A DNA stretch of 64,000 nucleotides from a virus. The notes under the pieces are model-generated. The model was not told the origin of the DNA. It did not search any database and saw only the letters and a list, made by a program, of their open reading frames with translations. Location of the stretch: the IMG/VR virus record IMGVR_UViG_3300031612_000002, positions 1 through 64,000 of that record; one strand, written 5' to 3'. A program made the position numbers and the translations under genes. Positions 1 through 8,908 of the stretch are shown here, piece after piece. The stretch's first letter is position 1. Each line of letters starts with the position of its first letter.

Positions 1-385
1 AGCGAACGCAGCATTGGTATCAGCAAAGGCATATGCAGATCAAGCAGAAGCAGATGCAGAATCAGCAGCAAGTTCTGATGCAACTACTAAAGCAAATAAT
101 GCAAAGTCACAAGCAATCTCAGCAGCAAGTTCTGATGCAACTACTAAAGCAAATAATGCAAAGTCACAAGCAATCTCAGCAGCAGCAAGTGATGCGACTA
201 CCAAAGCGAACGCAGCATTGGTATCAGCAAAGGCATATGCAGATCAAGCAGAAGCAGATGCAGAATCAGCAGCAAGTTCTGATGCAACTACTAAAGCAAA
301 TAATGCAAAGTCACAAGCAATCTCAGCAGCAGCAGCAGACGCAACTAGTAAAGCAAACGCAGCAAGAGCAGGTGCAGTTGCAGAC
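1..385 (+). repeat. Direct repeats in the fibre shaft
   Basis: A unit beginning TTGGTATCAGCAAAGG at 14 recurs at 218, a 204-base period. Inside it are 57-base subunits encoding SDATTKANNAKSQAISAAS. The near identity at DNA level suggests recent duplication or gene conversion. Confidence 0.85.
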
Positions 386-1729
386 GTAACTAATGGCGCA
401 GGCGCAGCATTTAATACGCTTAAAGAAATCCAAGATGCAATGGCAACTGATTCAGAACTAAGTTCAGCAATCGCAAGTGTTACATCATCAGCGGCTTCTA
501 CGGCAGCAGCAGATGCGACTACTAAAGCAAACGCAGCATTGGCATCAGCAAAGGTTTATGCAGATGCACAGGACACCAATACTCATCGCGCAATTTCAAA
601 TAGCGTAACATCAACAAGCACATCTGTATCTGCATCATCAGCAGCAGTTAAAGCGGCTTATGACAGGTCTTGGCCTAACACTACTTATTCAGTAGGCGAT
701 GGTGGTCTTTCACAGATCAACTTTACATCAACAGATCATACTAAGTTAAACGGCATTGAGTCAGGTGCAACAGCAGATCAAACTTCGGCACAATTATTAG
801 CATCTCTTAAAACAGTTGATAGTAACGGTACTGCTGGATTGAACGCTGGAACAGTAGATGGATTGACATTGAATGGTACAACTAACAATGCTGCCAACAA
901 AGTCGTTCGCACAGATGCCAATGGTTACGCTAACTTCGGTTGGATTAACACTGCATCGGGCGCAAGTACATCAGCACCAGCTCGTATATATGCATCAAAT
1001 GATTCTTATTTGAGATATATGACGCCAGCTTCATTGGCTCCTTATATCTTGAATCAAGGATCAACTAAGAACTCACATACTCACGCATATTTGCCAACGA
1101 GTGGTGGTAATGTATCTAACAATATCACATTCGGTTCAAACTACGGACACGGTGTAACTGGATTATATTCAGCTACTAAATTCCAACAAGTTTATAGTAT
1201 GGGCGCAGCGTATACATTAGATGATAATGGTGTAGCGCCAGGCAATTTCTACGGAATAGCATGGACTCATTCTAATAACACAAACGCAAACGGACGCAAG
1301 ATCGGAGGTCATCACGCAGCATATATGTCTGCTGGTACTACTCGTTCTGCAATTGGTGATAGTATCTGGACTTCAGGTAACGTTACTGCATACTCAGACG
1401 AACGTGTTAAGGAAAATCTTGAGATAATTCCAGATGCATTGGACAAAGTATGTCAACTAAATGGTTATACGTATGATAGAACAGACCTTACTCCGGCAAC
1501 ACCGGAAGAAGTGCCTACTGTATACGCACATAATCCTACTGACAGACATGTCGGTGTTATTGCACAGGAAGTACTAAAAGTATTACCTGAAGCAGTTACT
1601 GGTGGACCAAATAGCACACCTGGATCAGAAGATGATCATTACTCGGTGGCTTACGGAAATATCGTAGCACTATTAATTGAAGCAGTCAAGGAATTGAAAG
1701 CAGAAATTGATGTATTGAAAAGTAAGTAA
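1..1729 (+). CDS. Tail fibre with C-terminal S74 chaperone domain (5' end outside window)
   Basis: The reading frame is open from base 2, so the gene starts upstream; the TTG at 14 is an internal Leu codon. The N-terminal part is Ala/Lys/Asp-rich repeats (ATTKANNAKSQAIS units), probably a trimeric fibrous shaft. The middle has a YSVGDGGLSQINFTS segment shared with the next fibre. The C-terminus is a peptidase S74 intramolecular chaperone: YSDERVK (Ser codon at 1394) gives the Ser-x4-Lys spacing of the self-cleavage dyad, followed by GVIAQEV, SVAYGNIVALLIEAVKEL and a terminal coiled coil. In this family the chaperone trimerises the fibre and then releases itself. Likely late-expressed and involved in host recognition. 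The family call is firm; the attachment point on the virion is unknown. Confidence 0.88.
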   Translation, partial: ANAALVSAKAYADQAEADAESAASSDATTKANNAKSQAISAASSDATTKANNAKSQAISAAASDATTKANAALVSAKAYADQAEADAESAASSDATTKANNAKSQAISAAAADATSKANAARAGAVADVTNGAGAAFNTLKEIQDAMATDSELSSAIASVTSSAASTAAADATTKANAALASAKVYADAQDTNTHRAISNSVTSTSTSVSASSAAVKAAYDRSWPNTTYSVGDGGLSQINFTSTDHTKLNGIESGATADQTSAQLLASLKTVDSNGTAGLNAGTVDGLTLNGTTNNAANKVVRTDANGYANFGWINTASGASTSAPARIYASNDSYLRYMTPASLAPYILNQGSTKNSHTHAYLPTSGGNVSNNITFGSNYGHGVTGLYSATKFQQVYSMGAAYTLDDNGVAPGNFYGIAWTHSNNTNANGRKIGGHHAAYMSAGTTRSAIGDSIWTSGNVTAYSDERVKENLEIIPDALDKVCQLNGYTYDRTDLTPATPEEVPTVYAHNPTDRHVGVIAQEVLKVLPEAVTGGPNSTPGSEDDHYSVAYGNIVALLIEAVKELKAEIDVLKSK

Positions 1730-1756
1730 ATTATAAAACACTTATAAAACACTTAT

Positions 1757-1784
1757 AAAAGACTCCTTCGGGGGTCTTTTTTTT
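1757..1784 (+). terminator. Intrinsic terminator after the first fibre gene
   Basis: Stem AAAAGACTCC, loop TTCG, stem GGGGTCTTTT, then four more T. It lies 28 bases after the stop codon. Just before it is a short tandem repeat of CTTATAAAACA. Confidence 0.85.
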
Positions 1785-1830
1785 GCTCTAAATAAAGGTA
1801 ACATATTAACTATGTATATAATTTAAAAAA

Positions 1831-1839
1831 GATAAATAC
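1831..1839 (+). promoter_or_regulatory. Late promoter box before the second fibre gene
   Basis: GATAAATAC matches the late box seen across the window and resembles the T4 late -10 TATAAATA. No -35 is visible. It leaves about 70 bases of leader before the GTG start. Confidence 0.6.
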
Positions 1840-1909
1840 TAACAGTAAACAACATTCATATAGGGACAGACTAGATGTCCCATGGTAGTAAATATAAGGG
1901 AGATATAAA

Positions 1910-4900
1910 GTGGCTTTTAAAGTAGGTAATCAAACAGTAATAGATATAGACATAGGTGGTGGAACAAGAGTTGAATCTGCACTAGATAAGGATCTTGTAT
2001 TATATCCAGGCGATGGTGGAGAAATATATATTCCTGCTAACACCTCTCTTACATTTGAAGGTTCATCTCCTCCTGATGATTTTGAGGGGAGATTAAAAGC
2101 GACTACATTGACTGCCGATAGAGAGTATACGTTACCAGATCATTTGTACGAAGTATCAGGTGGTGGTGAATCGCAGGGTATGATAGCAGTACTTGATGTC
2201 ACTTTATTCCCAAGAGGTGATATTGCAACGTATGTAGATGATCTCATCGCGGCAACAACAACTGCATATATCGATGCAGATGAACTACAAACTACAGAAC
2301 TACAAGGTTATACAGATCAAGCAGAACTTGATGCAATCGCATCATCAAACTTGTATACAGATGGTCGTGAAACAGCAATAACCACGGCGTACCAATCGTA
2401 TACAGATCAAGCAGAACTTGATGCAATCGCATCATCAAACTTGTATACAGATGGTCGTGAAACAGCAATAACCACGGCGTACCAATTGTACGCAGACGAC
2501 GCAGACGTGGTTGTCACAGATGCATATGTCGCAGCAGACGTGGTTGTCACAGATGCATATATCGCAGCAGATACCGTTGTCACAGATGCATATATCGCAG
2601 CAGATACCGTTGTCACAGATGCATATATCGCAGCAGATGAACTACAAACTACAGCACTACAAGGTTATACGGATGTTGCAGAAGCAGATGCAATCAATGC
2701 ATCAAACTCATATACAGATGGTCGTGAGACAGCAATAACAACCGCGTACCAATCATATGCAGATACCGCAGAAGCAGATGCAATCAATGCATCAAACTCA
2801 TATACAGATGGTCGTGAGACAGCAATAACAACCGCGTACCAATCATATGCAGATACCGCAGAAGCAGATGCAATCACATCATCAAATTCATATACAGATG
2901 GTCGTGAAACAGCAATAACAACAGCGTACCAATCATATACAGATACAGCAGAAGCAGATGCAATCACATCATCAAATTCATATACAGATGGTCGTGAAAC
3001 AGCAATAACAACAGCGTACCAATCATATGCAGATCAAGCAGAAGCAGATGCAATCACATCATCAAATTCATATACAGATGGTCGTGAAACGGCAATAACA
3101 ACTGCTTATCAATCATATGCAGATATCTCAGAAGCAGATGCAATCAATGCATCAACCGCATACACTGATGGAAAGACAACAAAGGCATATATAGATTCAT
3201 TAAATATACAATCAGCAAGTGTTGATGCAAACAGTGTTGCATTAGGAACAGATACCACTGGTAATTATATTGCTACCGTAGCAGGAACAGTTAATGAAAT
3301 AGTCGTAACGGGAAGTGGCAGTGAAACTTCAGCAGTTACAGTAGGTCTCGCTACCGATGTAAATATAACAAACGATTTGACGGTTGGTGGAGATTTATTT
3401 GTTACCGGATCTACTGTCAGTGTTGGTTCAGCAAACTTGAGTGTTGATGATAGTTTTATTTACTTGAATCAAGGTGATGCAATTGGTGCAGCAAACACTA
3501 TATTCACTGGTGCTGGATTAGACGATGGTGTTCTTGGGGGGTACTTTGAAGGTACCACCTCAGTCACTTATTACGTACGAATAGATGCCAATAGTACTCC
3601 AGATACATTTGAATGGTCAAAGGATAACTTTGCAACAACAGTAGCAACGGGTATTGCGATCGACGGAACAGATCAAGCACTGGACAATAACATTACAATT
3701 AAGTTCTCTGCTACCACTGGTCACACAATTGGCGATGTTTGGAGTGGACTCGCTGCTCCGATAGCCATTGACAGTGGTATTTTTAGTAACATTAACACTG
3801 GCACATCAGCGCCGGGATACACTCACATTGGTGTATTTTATGATGCAAGTGCATTGACATGGAAAGTGTTTAGTGAATATGATCCAGAACCAAATGGTGA
3901 TATTAACACGGGAGATGCAAGTTTTGTATTAGGAAAAATGGAAGCAGATTGCTTCATTGCAAATGATGTTGATATCAACGGTCCTATAACAAATGCTAAT
4001 CATGCAACACATAAAGCATATGTAGATGCAGCAGAAGCAGTTGCAATTGCAACAGCAGCATTGGATGCGACCACTAAAGCAAACACAGCAGAATCTAATG
4101 CGAACTCGTATACAGATGGTCGTGAAACAGCAATTACAACAGCGTACCAATCATATGCAGATACCGCAGAAGCAGATGCAATTGCAACTGCAAGTTTAGA
4201 TGCGACTACAAAGGCAAACACAGCAGAATCTAATGCGAACTCGTATACAGATGGTCGTGAAACAGCAATAACAACAGCGTACCAATCATATGCAGACACC
4301 GCAGAAGCAGATGCAATTTCGGCAGCAGCATTAGATGCAACTAGTAAAGCAGATGCAGCGTTGTCTTCGGCATTGGCAGCAGACACTGATACGACTTATT
4401 TGGTAGGTGATGGTGGTTTAACTGAAAAGAACTTCACTACAGCAGATAATACTAAGTTAGATGGCATCGCAACGAGTGCCAATAATTATGTTCACCCGTC
4501 AAGTCACGCTATCTCGTTTATCACGGGATTGCAAACAGCATTAAATGCCAAAGTAGACGACAGTCAAGTATTGACTAATGTACCATCTGGCGCTTTATTC
4601 ACTGACACTACCTACTCAGTAGGTAATGGTGGTTTAACTCAAGTAAACTTCACTACAGCAGATAATACTAAGTTAGATGGCATCGCAACGAGTGCCAACA
4701 ATTATGTTCACCCTTCAAGTCACCCTATCTCGTTTATCACGGGATTGCAAACATCGTTAAATGGCAAGGTAGATGATAGTCAGGTATTGACTAATGTACC
4801 AGCGGCAGCAGTATTTACTGATACGACTTATTCTGTAGGTGATGGTGGTCTTTCGCAGATTAACTTTACTTCAGCAGATCACAGCAAGTTAAACGGCATT

Positions 4901-5857
4901 GAAACTGGTGCAACCGCAGATCAATCTGCGTCACAGATACTTGCTGCTATTAAGACTGTTGACATAAATGGCACAGGAGGTATCAATGCTGGTACTTTAG
5001 GAGGTGCGTTACCTAGTCAGGATCAATCTAATAGTACCATCGTAGAGAGAAGTGCCAGTGGTTACATATACGCTAACTTCTATAACGGCACAGGTACGTT
5101 TAGTACTAGTGGTACATCTAGTGGAATGGGTCTGTTCACTGGAACAAACGGAACTGATACTTTTGGTAGAAGTTACACAGCAGCAGGAGCAAGAACTCTA
5201 TTAAACGTAGAGAACGGTGCTACAGCAGACCAATCAGCAGCACAGATATTGACAGCAGTTAAAACAGTAGATGGTTCAGGTTCAGGCTTAGATGCTGACT
5301 TACTTGATGGTTTACAAGGTTCACAGTATTTAAGAAGTGATACGGCTGATAGTATTTCAGGAAACTTGACGGTAGGAGCAGGTACTTCTTCTTATATATT
5401 CATGGTCGACACCGATCACGGTAATAGGGCAATACACTGTAATTCTAACAACATTGGGTTTTTAAACTCTGCTAATGCCTGGTCGGCATATAGTACTGAC
5501 GCTGGTTTGTGGCATTGTGCCAATGGTTTAACGGTTACTGGAAGTATTGTGGCATCGGGCGATGTGACTGCATATTCCGATATTAGATTTAAGCATAATG
5601 TGGAAACAATCACTAACGCAGTAGACACTGTTAATAATCTCAGAGGTGTTATGTTTGAGAAGGACAATAGACAAAGTACTGGTGTTATTGCACAAGAAGT
5701 TGAATCAGTGTTCCCAGAAGTAGTTCATACAAATGACGAAGGATTGAAGTCAGTAGCATATGGCAACATGGTTGGATTATTAATTGAAGCAGTTAAAGAG
5801 CAACAATTACAAATAAACTCACTACAAGAAGAGATAAATATATTAAAGAAAGGATAA
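1910..5857 (+). CDS. Large tail fibre with S74 chaperone domain
   Basis: 1315 residues from a GTG start, preceded by AAGGGAG at suitable spacing. Residues 1-90 (MAFKVGNQTVIDIDIGG) look like an attachment domain. Residues about 130-420 are 30-residue repeats containing SYTDGRETAITTAYQ, interrupted by four 11-residue VVTDAYIAAD units, and more such repeats lie near residues 730-810. Residues 820-1000 contain beta-rich DTTYSVGNGGLTQVNFTT units. The end is an S74 intramolecular chaperone with YSDIRFK (Ser1223, Lys1228), GVIAQEV and a terminal coiled coil. It is a paralogue of the upstream fibre over the shared middle and tail. Probably a long receptor-binding fibre, expressed late. Confidence 0.9.
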   Translation: MAFKVGNQTVIDIDIGGGTRVESALDKDLVLYPGDGGEIYIPANTSLTFEGSSPPDDFEGRLKATTLTADREYTLPDHLYEVSGGGESQGMIAVLDVTLFPRGDIATYVDDLIAATTTAYIDADELQTTELQGYTDQAELDAIASSNLYTDGRETAITTAYQSYTDQAELDAIASSNLYTDGRETAITTAYQLYADDADVVVTDAYVAADVVVTDAYIAADTVVTDAYIAADTVVTDAYIAADELQTTALQGYTDVAEADAINASNSYTDGRETAITTAYQSYADTAEADAINASNSYTDGRETAITTAYQSYADTAEADAITSSNSYTDGRETAITTAYQSYTDTAEADAITSSNSYTDGRETAITTAYQSYADQAEADAITSSNSYTDGRETAITTAYQSYADISEADAINASTAYTDGKTTKAYIDSLNIQSASVDANSVALGTDTTGNYIATVAGTVNEIVVTGSGSETSAVTVGLATDVNITNDLTVGGDLFVTGSTVSVGSANLSVDDSFIYLNQGDAIGAANTIFTGAGLDDGVLGGYFEGTTSVTYYVRIDANSTPDTFEWSKDNFATTVATGIAIDGTDQALDNNITIKFSATTGHTIGDVWSGLAAPIAIDSGIFSNINTGTSAPGYTHIGVFYDASALTWKVFSEYDPEPNGDINTGDASFVLGKMEADCFIANDVDINGPITNANHATHKAYVDAAEAVAIATAALDATTKANTAESNANSYTDGRETAITTAYQSYADTAEADAIATASLDATTKANTAESNANSYTDGRETAITTAYQSYADTAEADAISAAALDATSKADAALSSALAADTDTTYLVGDGGLTEKNFTTADNTKLDGIATSANNYVHPSSHAISFITGLQTALNAKVDDSQVLTNVPSGALFTDTTYSVGNGGLTQVNFTTADNTKLDGIATSANNYVHPSSHPISFITGLQTSLNGKVDDSQVLTNVPAAAVFTDTTYSVGDGGLSQINFTSADHSKLNGIETGATADQSASQILAAIKTVDINGTGGINAGTLGGALPSQDQSNSTIVERSASGYIYANFYNGTGTFSTSGTSSGMGLFTGTNGTDTFGRSYTAAGARTLLNVENGATADQSAAQILTAVKTVDGSGSGLDADLLDGLQGSQYLRSDTADSISGNLTVGAGTSSYIFMVDTDHGNRAIHCNSNNIGFLNSANAWSAYSTDAGLWHCANGLTVTGSIVASGDVTAYSDIRFKHNVETITNAVDTVNNLRGVMFEKDNRQSTGVIAQEVESVFPEVVHTNDEGLKSVAYGNMVGLLIEAVKEQQLQINSLQEEINILKKG
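2311..3168 (+). repeat. 90-base and 33-base coding repeats in the fibre shaft
   Basis: The 90-base unit carrying TATACAGATGGTCGTGA recurs about every 90 bases (for example 2711, 2801, 2891). Between copies, 2507-2638 holds four 33-base units coding VVTDAYIAAD. A related longer unit (about 138 bases) recurs near 4108 and 4246. All stay in frame. Confidence 0.88.
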
Positions 5858-5865
5858 TATGGTTA

Positions 5866-5915
5866 TTGACATAGTATTAAAACTATGTTAAACTATATTA
5901 TATAAAGATAAATAT
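5866..5915 (+). promoter_or_regulatory. Promoter region with inverted repeat and late box
   Basis: TTGACA at 5866-5871 is followed by an inverted repeat ACATAGT (5869-5875) and ACTATGT (5882-5888) filling the spacer, with a weak -10 (TAAACT) at 5889. A late box GATAAATAT lies at 5907-5915. A very similar inverted repeat lies in the promoter before the helicase gene at 38.7 kb. Confidence 0.5.
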
Positions 5916-5958
5916 ATAAAGCAGATACTAGTTATCAGCAAAAAAAGGAGAATAACTC

Positions 5959-6144
5959 ATGGCATTACCAGCAACAGGTGTAACCATTACAATGGGCACA
6001 GTACGTAACTATTTCGGATTATCTGGAACAGTATCATTGTCACAACTAGGTGCATTTATTTCGCCAAGTGTAACATCAAATATATCATTGTCAGCAACCT
6101 TCGGTGGTTGGCAGAACCCTAATGCGGGTGGTACGTCACCGTAA
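5959..6144 (+). CDS. Small structural protein, 61 residues
   Basis: Starts after a strong AGGAGA. The sequence MALPATGVTITMGTVRNYFG followed by Ser/Thr/Leu beta segments and an NPNAGGTSP tail resembles short N-terminal segments of tail-associated proteins in T4-like marine phages (typically proline-Ser-Gly-x-Ile then a helix with F/L-G). It directly follows the two fibre genes and has a late box. Likely a small virion or fibre-associated protein. Exact role unknown. Confidence 0.6.
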   Translation: MALPATGVTITMGTVRNYFGLSGTVSLSQLGAFISPSVTSNISLSATFGGWQNPNAGGTSP

Positions 6145-6156
6145 CCATCTAGCATC

Positions 6157-6183
6157 AGCATGAGGATTAATAGTCCTCATGCT
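6157..6183 (+). terminator. Hairpin, possible terminator or processing site
   Basis: Perfect 10-base stem AGCATGAGGA / TCCTCATGCT with a 7-base loop, 13 bases after the stop codon. No T-run follows, so it may stabilise the transcript end or act with a factor rather than be a simple intrinsic terminator. Confidence 0.5.
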
Positions 6184-6239
6184 ACTTATCACACATAAAT
6201 TTACTAAAATTTTGTAAACTCAACATGGAGAAAACAACT

Positions 6240-6659
6240 ATGAGTACAGGCATCCGCACCAGATTTGAAGTGGAAACATTTCTATTAGGATCACACCCTA
6301 CCCCAGCACGCCAAGCACAGGCATTGACAGTAGAATTATCAGCAGCAACGCAAAGTGGTCATCCTGATCAAGCAGTATTGCAAGCGGTATATGATGATTT
6401 TTCTGCAAAGCACGATGTTACTGCATTACTTGAAAACATTGAAGATTCCGAAGAGGAATATTGGATTCAACGTCTTGCTAAATTAGCAGCAATTGATATC
6501 CTTACTATCGGTAAAGTACAACCAGAGCATATGAATTATATGGTATCATTAAATGATACCGCATTTGCTGCATGTGTAAAGACAACAGCAACATTGGCAA
6601 AGACTTTGAATGAAGAATTCAAGACTGTTGAAGCCGAACTTGATGCTGGTATGATCTAA
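6240..6659 (+). CDS. Conserved unknown protein, 139 residues
   Basis: I choose the ATG at 6240 (MSTGIRTRF) because GGAG at 6227-6230 sits 9 bases before it; the earlier in-frame ATG at 6225 overlaps that GGAG. The protein is mostly helical, with no recognised motif and an acidic stretch IEDSEEEYW in the middle. It lies between the fibre block and the glycosyltransferases and may be a virion or fibre-assembly accessory, but nothing in the sequence proves this. Confidence 0.6.
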   Translation: MSTGIRTRFEVETFLLGSHPTPARQAQALTVELSAATQSGHPDQAVLQAVYDDFSAKHDVTALLENIEDSEEEYWIQRLAKLAAIDILTIGKVQPEHMNYMVSLNDTAFAACVKTTATLAKTLNEEFKTVEAELDAGMI

Positions 6660-6664
6660 CAACT

Positions 6665-7315
6665 ATGGTAAGTATACCCAAATTTTACTACAAAGAAAAT
6701 CTTAACGCAAAAGTAGCAATTTGTATTCCAGTTCGTGATTTAGTCACTTCCGCATTTACACATAGTCTTGCTATGTTAACTAATAAATGCGGGCGAGATA
6801 ATAAGTCAATTACGATTCATATGAATATAGGAAGCGAAGTTGCAATGCAACGACAAGAACTTGTTAACACTGCATTAGATACAGATTGTACACATATTTT
6901 ATGGCTTGACAGCGATATGATATTCCCTACAGTTATTATTGAAGCACTAATGTCGCATGATAAAGATATTATGGCGTGTAATTATAGCACACGTGTACCA
7001 CCACATCGCCCAGTCGCATTTAAGACATTTGGTGATTTAGATAAGAGAGTATTCAGTCAAACGGGCATAGAAACCGTAGATGCTGTCGGAATGGGTGCAA
7101 TGTTAGTAAAAAGATCGGTATACGAAACTATACAAAAACCTCATTTCGGAGTAGAATGGAATAATGATTATACTAGCCTAATAGGCGAAGATATGTTTTT
7201 CTGTAAAAAAGCAGCAGATAATGGCTACGAAGTGTGGGTTGACAATGATATCAGTATGCAAATAAGTCATGTTGGTACAACCGCATTTACAATAAAAGGC
7301 AATTGCAATGATTAA
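6665..7315 (+). CDS. GT-A-like glycosyltransferase
   Basis: 216 residues. A Rossmann-like start (VAICIPVRDLVTSAF) is followed by HILWLDSDMIFP, with the DxD metal/nucleotide-sugar motif at residues 82-84, and a later GEDMFFCKKAADNGYEVWVD segment as in family 2-like GT-A enzymes. It follows the previous gene by 5 bases and overlaps the next by 8, suggesting coupled translation. Possible roles are modification of a virion protein, host surface or DNA; the acceptor cannot be told from sequence. Confidence 0.7.
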   Translation: MVSIPKFYYKENLNAKVAICIPVRDLVTSAFTHSLAMLTNKCGRDNKSITIHMNIGSEVAMQRQELVNTALDTDCTHILWLDSDMIFPTVIIEALMSHDKDIMACNYSTRVPPHRPVAFKTFGDLDKRVFSQTGIETVDAVGMGAMLVKRSVYETIQKPHFGVEWNNDYTSLIGEDMFFCKKAADNGYEVWVDNDISMQISHVGTTAFTIKGNCND

Positions 7316-8402
7316 TTTAACACAATCAACATTGTTTGATTTTAAAGGTCAGACAATTATTTCGCCTTGGGACAGATTAAAAAAACATGTATTCCAATCA
7401 TATCCAGTTCACGTAACACCTAGCACCAATGACACCGAAGATTTGTTATTAATTGCACGTGAATATGAAAACATCAGTGATATGATTTGGATAGTAGATG
7501 ATTCTAAAAATATTAATCCAGACTTCCCTTGGCACTATAAACCGAGTGACATCGCACACGATTTCATTCACTTTTTCCCTAGAATAGTAAGACGAACAGG
7601 TCGTGATACTACTTGGGGTGATATAAAATTAGTACCCACTTCTGGCATTGCACATGGTGTATTGAACAATAAAATTGTTTGTTCATATCATGATGCTGAT
7701 TTTGCAGTAGTTATGATTAGTTTCCATGAAGCAGAAGCAGACCAGAATTATCAGAAATTGAAGCAAGTATTCCCAGATGCACTACATGTAAAAAATGTAG
7801 AAGGTATTGCGAATGCACATAAAGAAGCAGCATCTATATGTAACACTGAAATGGTCTATATTGTAGACGCAGACGCAGATATACATTCAACTTTCAAATT
7901 TGATTATATACCACCTATGAGCAAGCGTAAGAATACTACGTATGTATGGTCGGCACTTAATCCTATCAATGATTTGGAGTATGGTTATGGTGCAGTTAAG
8001 TTATTCCCTCGTGAACAACTAATAGAGATGGGTCATGATTTGCCAGATTTCTCACAAGGTGTATCATTTTATCAACCAGTATCAGATGTATCTAATACTA
8101 CAATGTTTAATAAAGATCCGTTCAGAACTTGGCGTTCAGCATTTCGTGAATGTGTTAAATTGGCATCTAATGTTAGTGAAAACCCACGAGTTAATGAAGA
8201 GGCAAGTAGTCGCTTAGAGACTTGGTGTACAGTAGATAATGGCGCACGTTTTGGACGTTATTGTGTTAAAGGTGCATTAGAAGGAAAGGCGTACGGTATC
8301 GAACATAAAGATAACGTAGAATTGTTACACAAAATCAATGATTTTGAATGGTTGCGTGAGCAATTTATCGCAAGTATGAAAAAACGAATCAGCGCAGATT
8401 AA
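7308..8402 (+). CDS. Glycosyltransferase-like protein
   Basis: 364 residues. The second half has the layout of a GT-A fold: DFAVVMISFHEAEADQNYQK, then NAHKEAASICNTEMVYIVDADADIHS with an acidic DADAD cluster at 187-191, then FPREQLIEMG. The N-terminal 120 residues are a separate unknown segment containing IWIVDDS. Translation starts 8 bases inside the preceding glycosyltransferase gene. It converges with the minus-strand Nudix gene, overlapping by 4 bases. Substrate unknown. Confidence 0.6.
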   Translation: MINLTQSTLFDFKGQTIISPWDRLKKHVFQSYPVHVTPSTNDTEDLLLIAREYENISDMIWIVDDSKNINPDFPWHYKPSDIAHDFIHFFPRIVRRTGRDTTWGDIKLVPTSGIAHGVLNNKIVCSYHDADFAVVMISFHEAEADQNYQKLKQVFPDALHVKNVEGIANAHKEAASICNTEMVYIVDADADIHSTFKFDYIPPMSKRKNTTYVWSALNPINDLEYGYGAVKLFPREQLIEMGHDLPDFSQGVSFYQPVSDVSNTTMFNKDPFRTWRSAFRECVKLASNVSENPRVNEEASSRLETWCTVDNGARFGRYCVKGALEGKAYGIEHKDNVELLHKINDFEWLREQFIASMKKRISAD

Positions 8403-8908
8403 AGCGTATCTAACCAATTAGAACCATTCATTGAACTAGTTTCGTGTATGGTTCTAATTTTCTTTACAATCTCTTTATTATATAATTGTGCTTTAGTTCC
8501 TGGATGCAAAGGACGTGGCCAGTTACCTATCTTAACCCAGCAAAACCCATCACTTTCATTATTGAGTTGTGGAATAAATTCTTCAAATACTGCAACTGCG
8601 AATGTATTATATTCAAACCTATTGTCAGGTGATATAAATTTATGCAGTGGGTATATCTTTTCAACATCGGGTAACATTCCGACCTCTTCTTCAAGTTCAC
8701 GAAGTAATGTTTCCAATGGACGCTCACCTACCTCTCCCTTGCCTCCGAAGAAGCCCCAAGTACGAGGATGACTAGATTTCTCACTACGCTGTTGTAGTAA
8801 TACTCTACCAGTATCGATACTTAAAAATATACAGCCACTCGCGTTTAATTTATCCATAGATTGGTTACATATAAAGCCGCCAGAACCCAGCGTTATATAT
8901 CCCTTCAT
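8399..8908 (-). CDS. Nudix hydrolase
   Basis: 169 residues. A complete Nudix box (G-x5-E-x7-R-E-x2-E-E-x-G) is visible as GKGEVGE then RELEEEVGM, preceded by RTWGFFGG. Nudix enzymes hydrolyse nucleoside diphosphates linked to another group; in phages they may cleanse nucleotide pools or process RNA caps or ADP-ribose compounds. It is the last gene of the minus-strand gp14-gp15 group and overlaps gp15 by 44 bases. A start at the internal Met18 (base 8857) is possible; neither start has a strong ribosome site. Confidence 0.88.
   Translation of the reverse strand: MKGYITLGSGGFICNQSMDKLNASGCIFLSIDTGRVLLQQRSEKSSHPRTWGFFGGKGEVGERPLETLLRELEEEVGMLPDVEKIYPLHKFISPDNRFEYNTFAVAVFEEFIPQLNNESDGFCWVKIGNWPRPLHPGTKAQLYNKEIVKKIRTIHETSSMNGSNWLDTL

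Noticed and set aside
2407-2967. Long minus-strand open frames across the second fibre
   Set aside because: They are the reverse of the repeated coding units, give Ala/Val/Ser/Tyr repeats and have no ribosome site.
2311-3168. Regular repeats as a CRISPR array
   Set aside because: The whole unit repeats with no variable spacers and it encodes an in-frame fibre shaft.
8448-8771. Plus-strand open frame opposite the Nudix gene
   Set aside because: The minus strand has a complete Nudix box and fits the gp14-gp15 operon; the plus-strand frame is a shadow.
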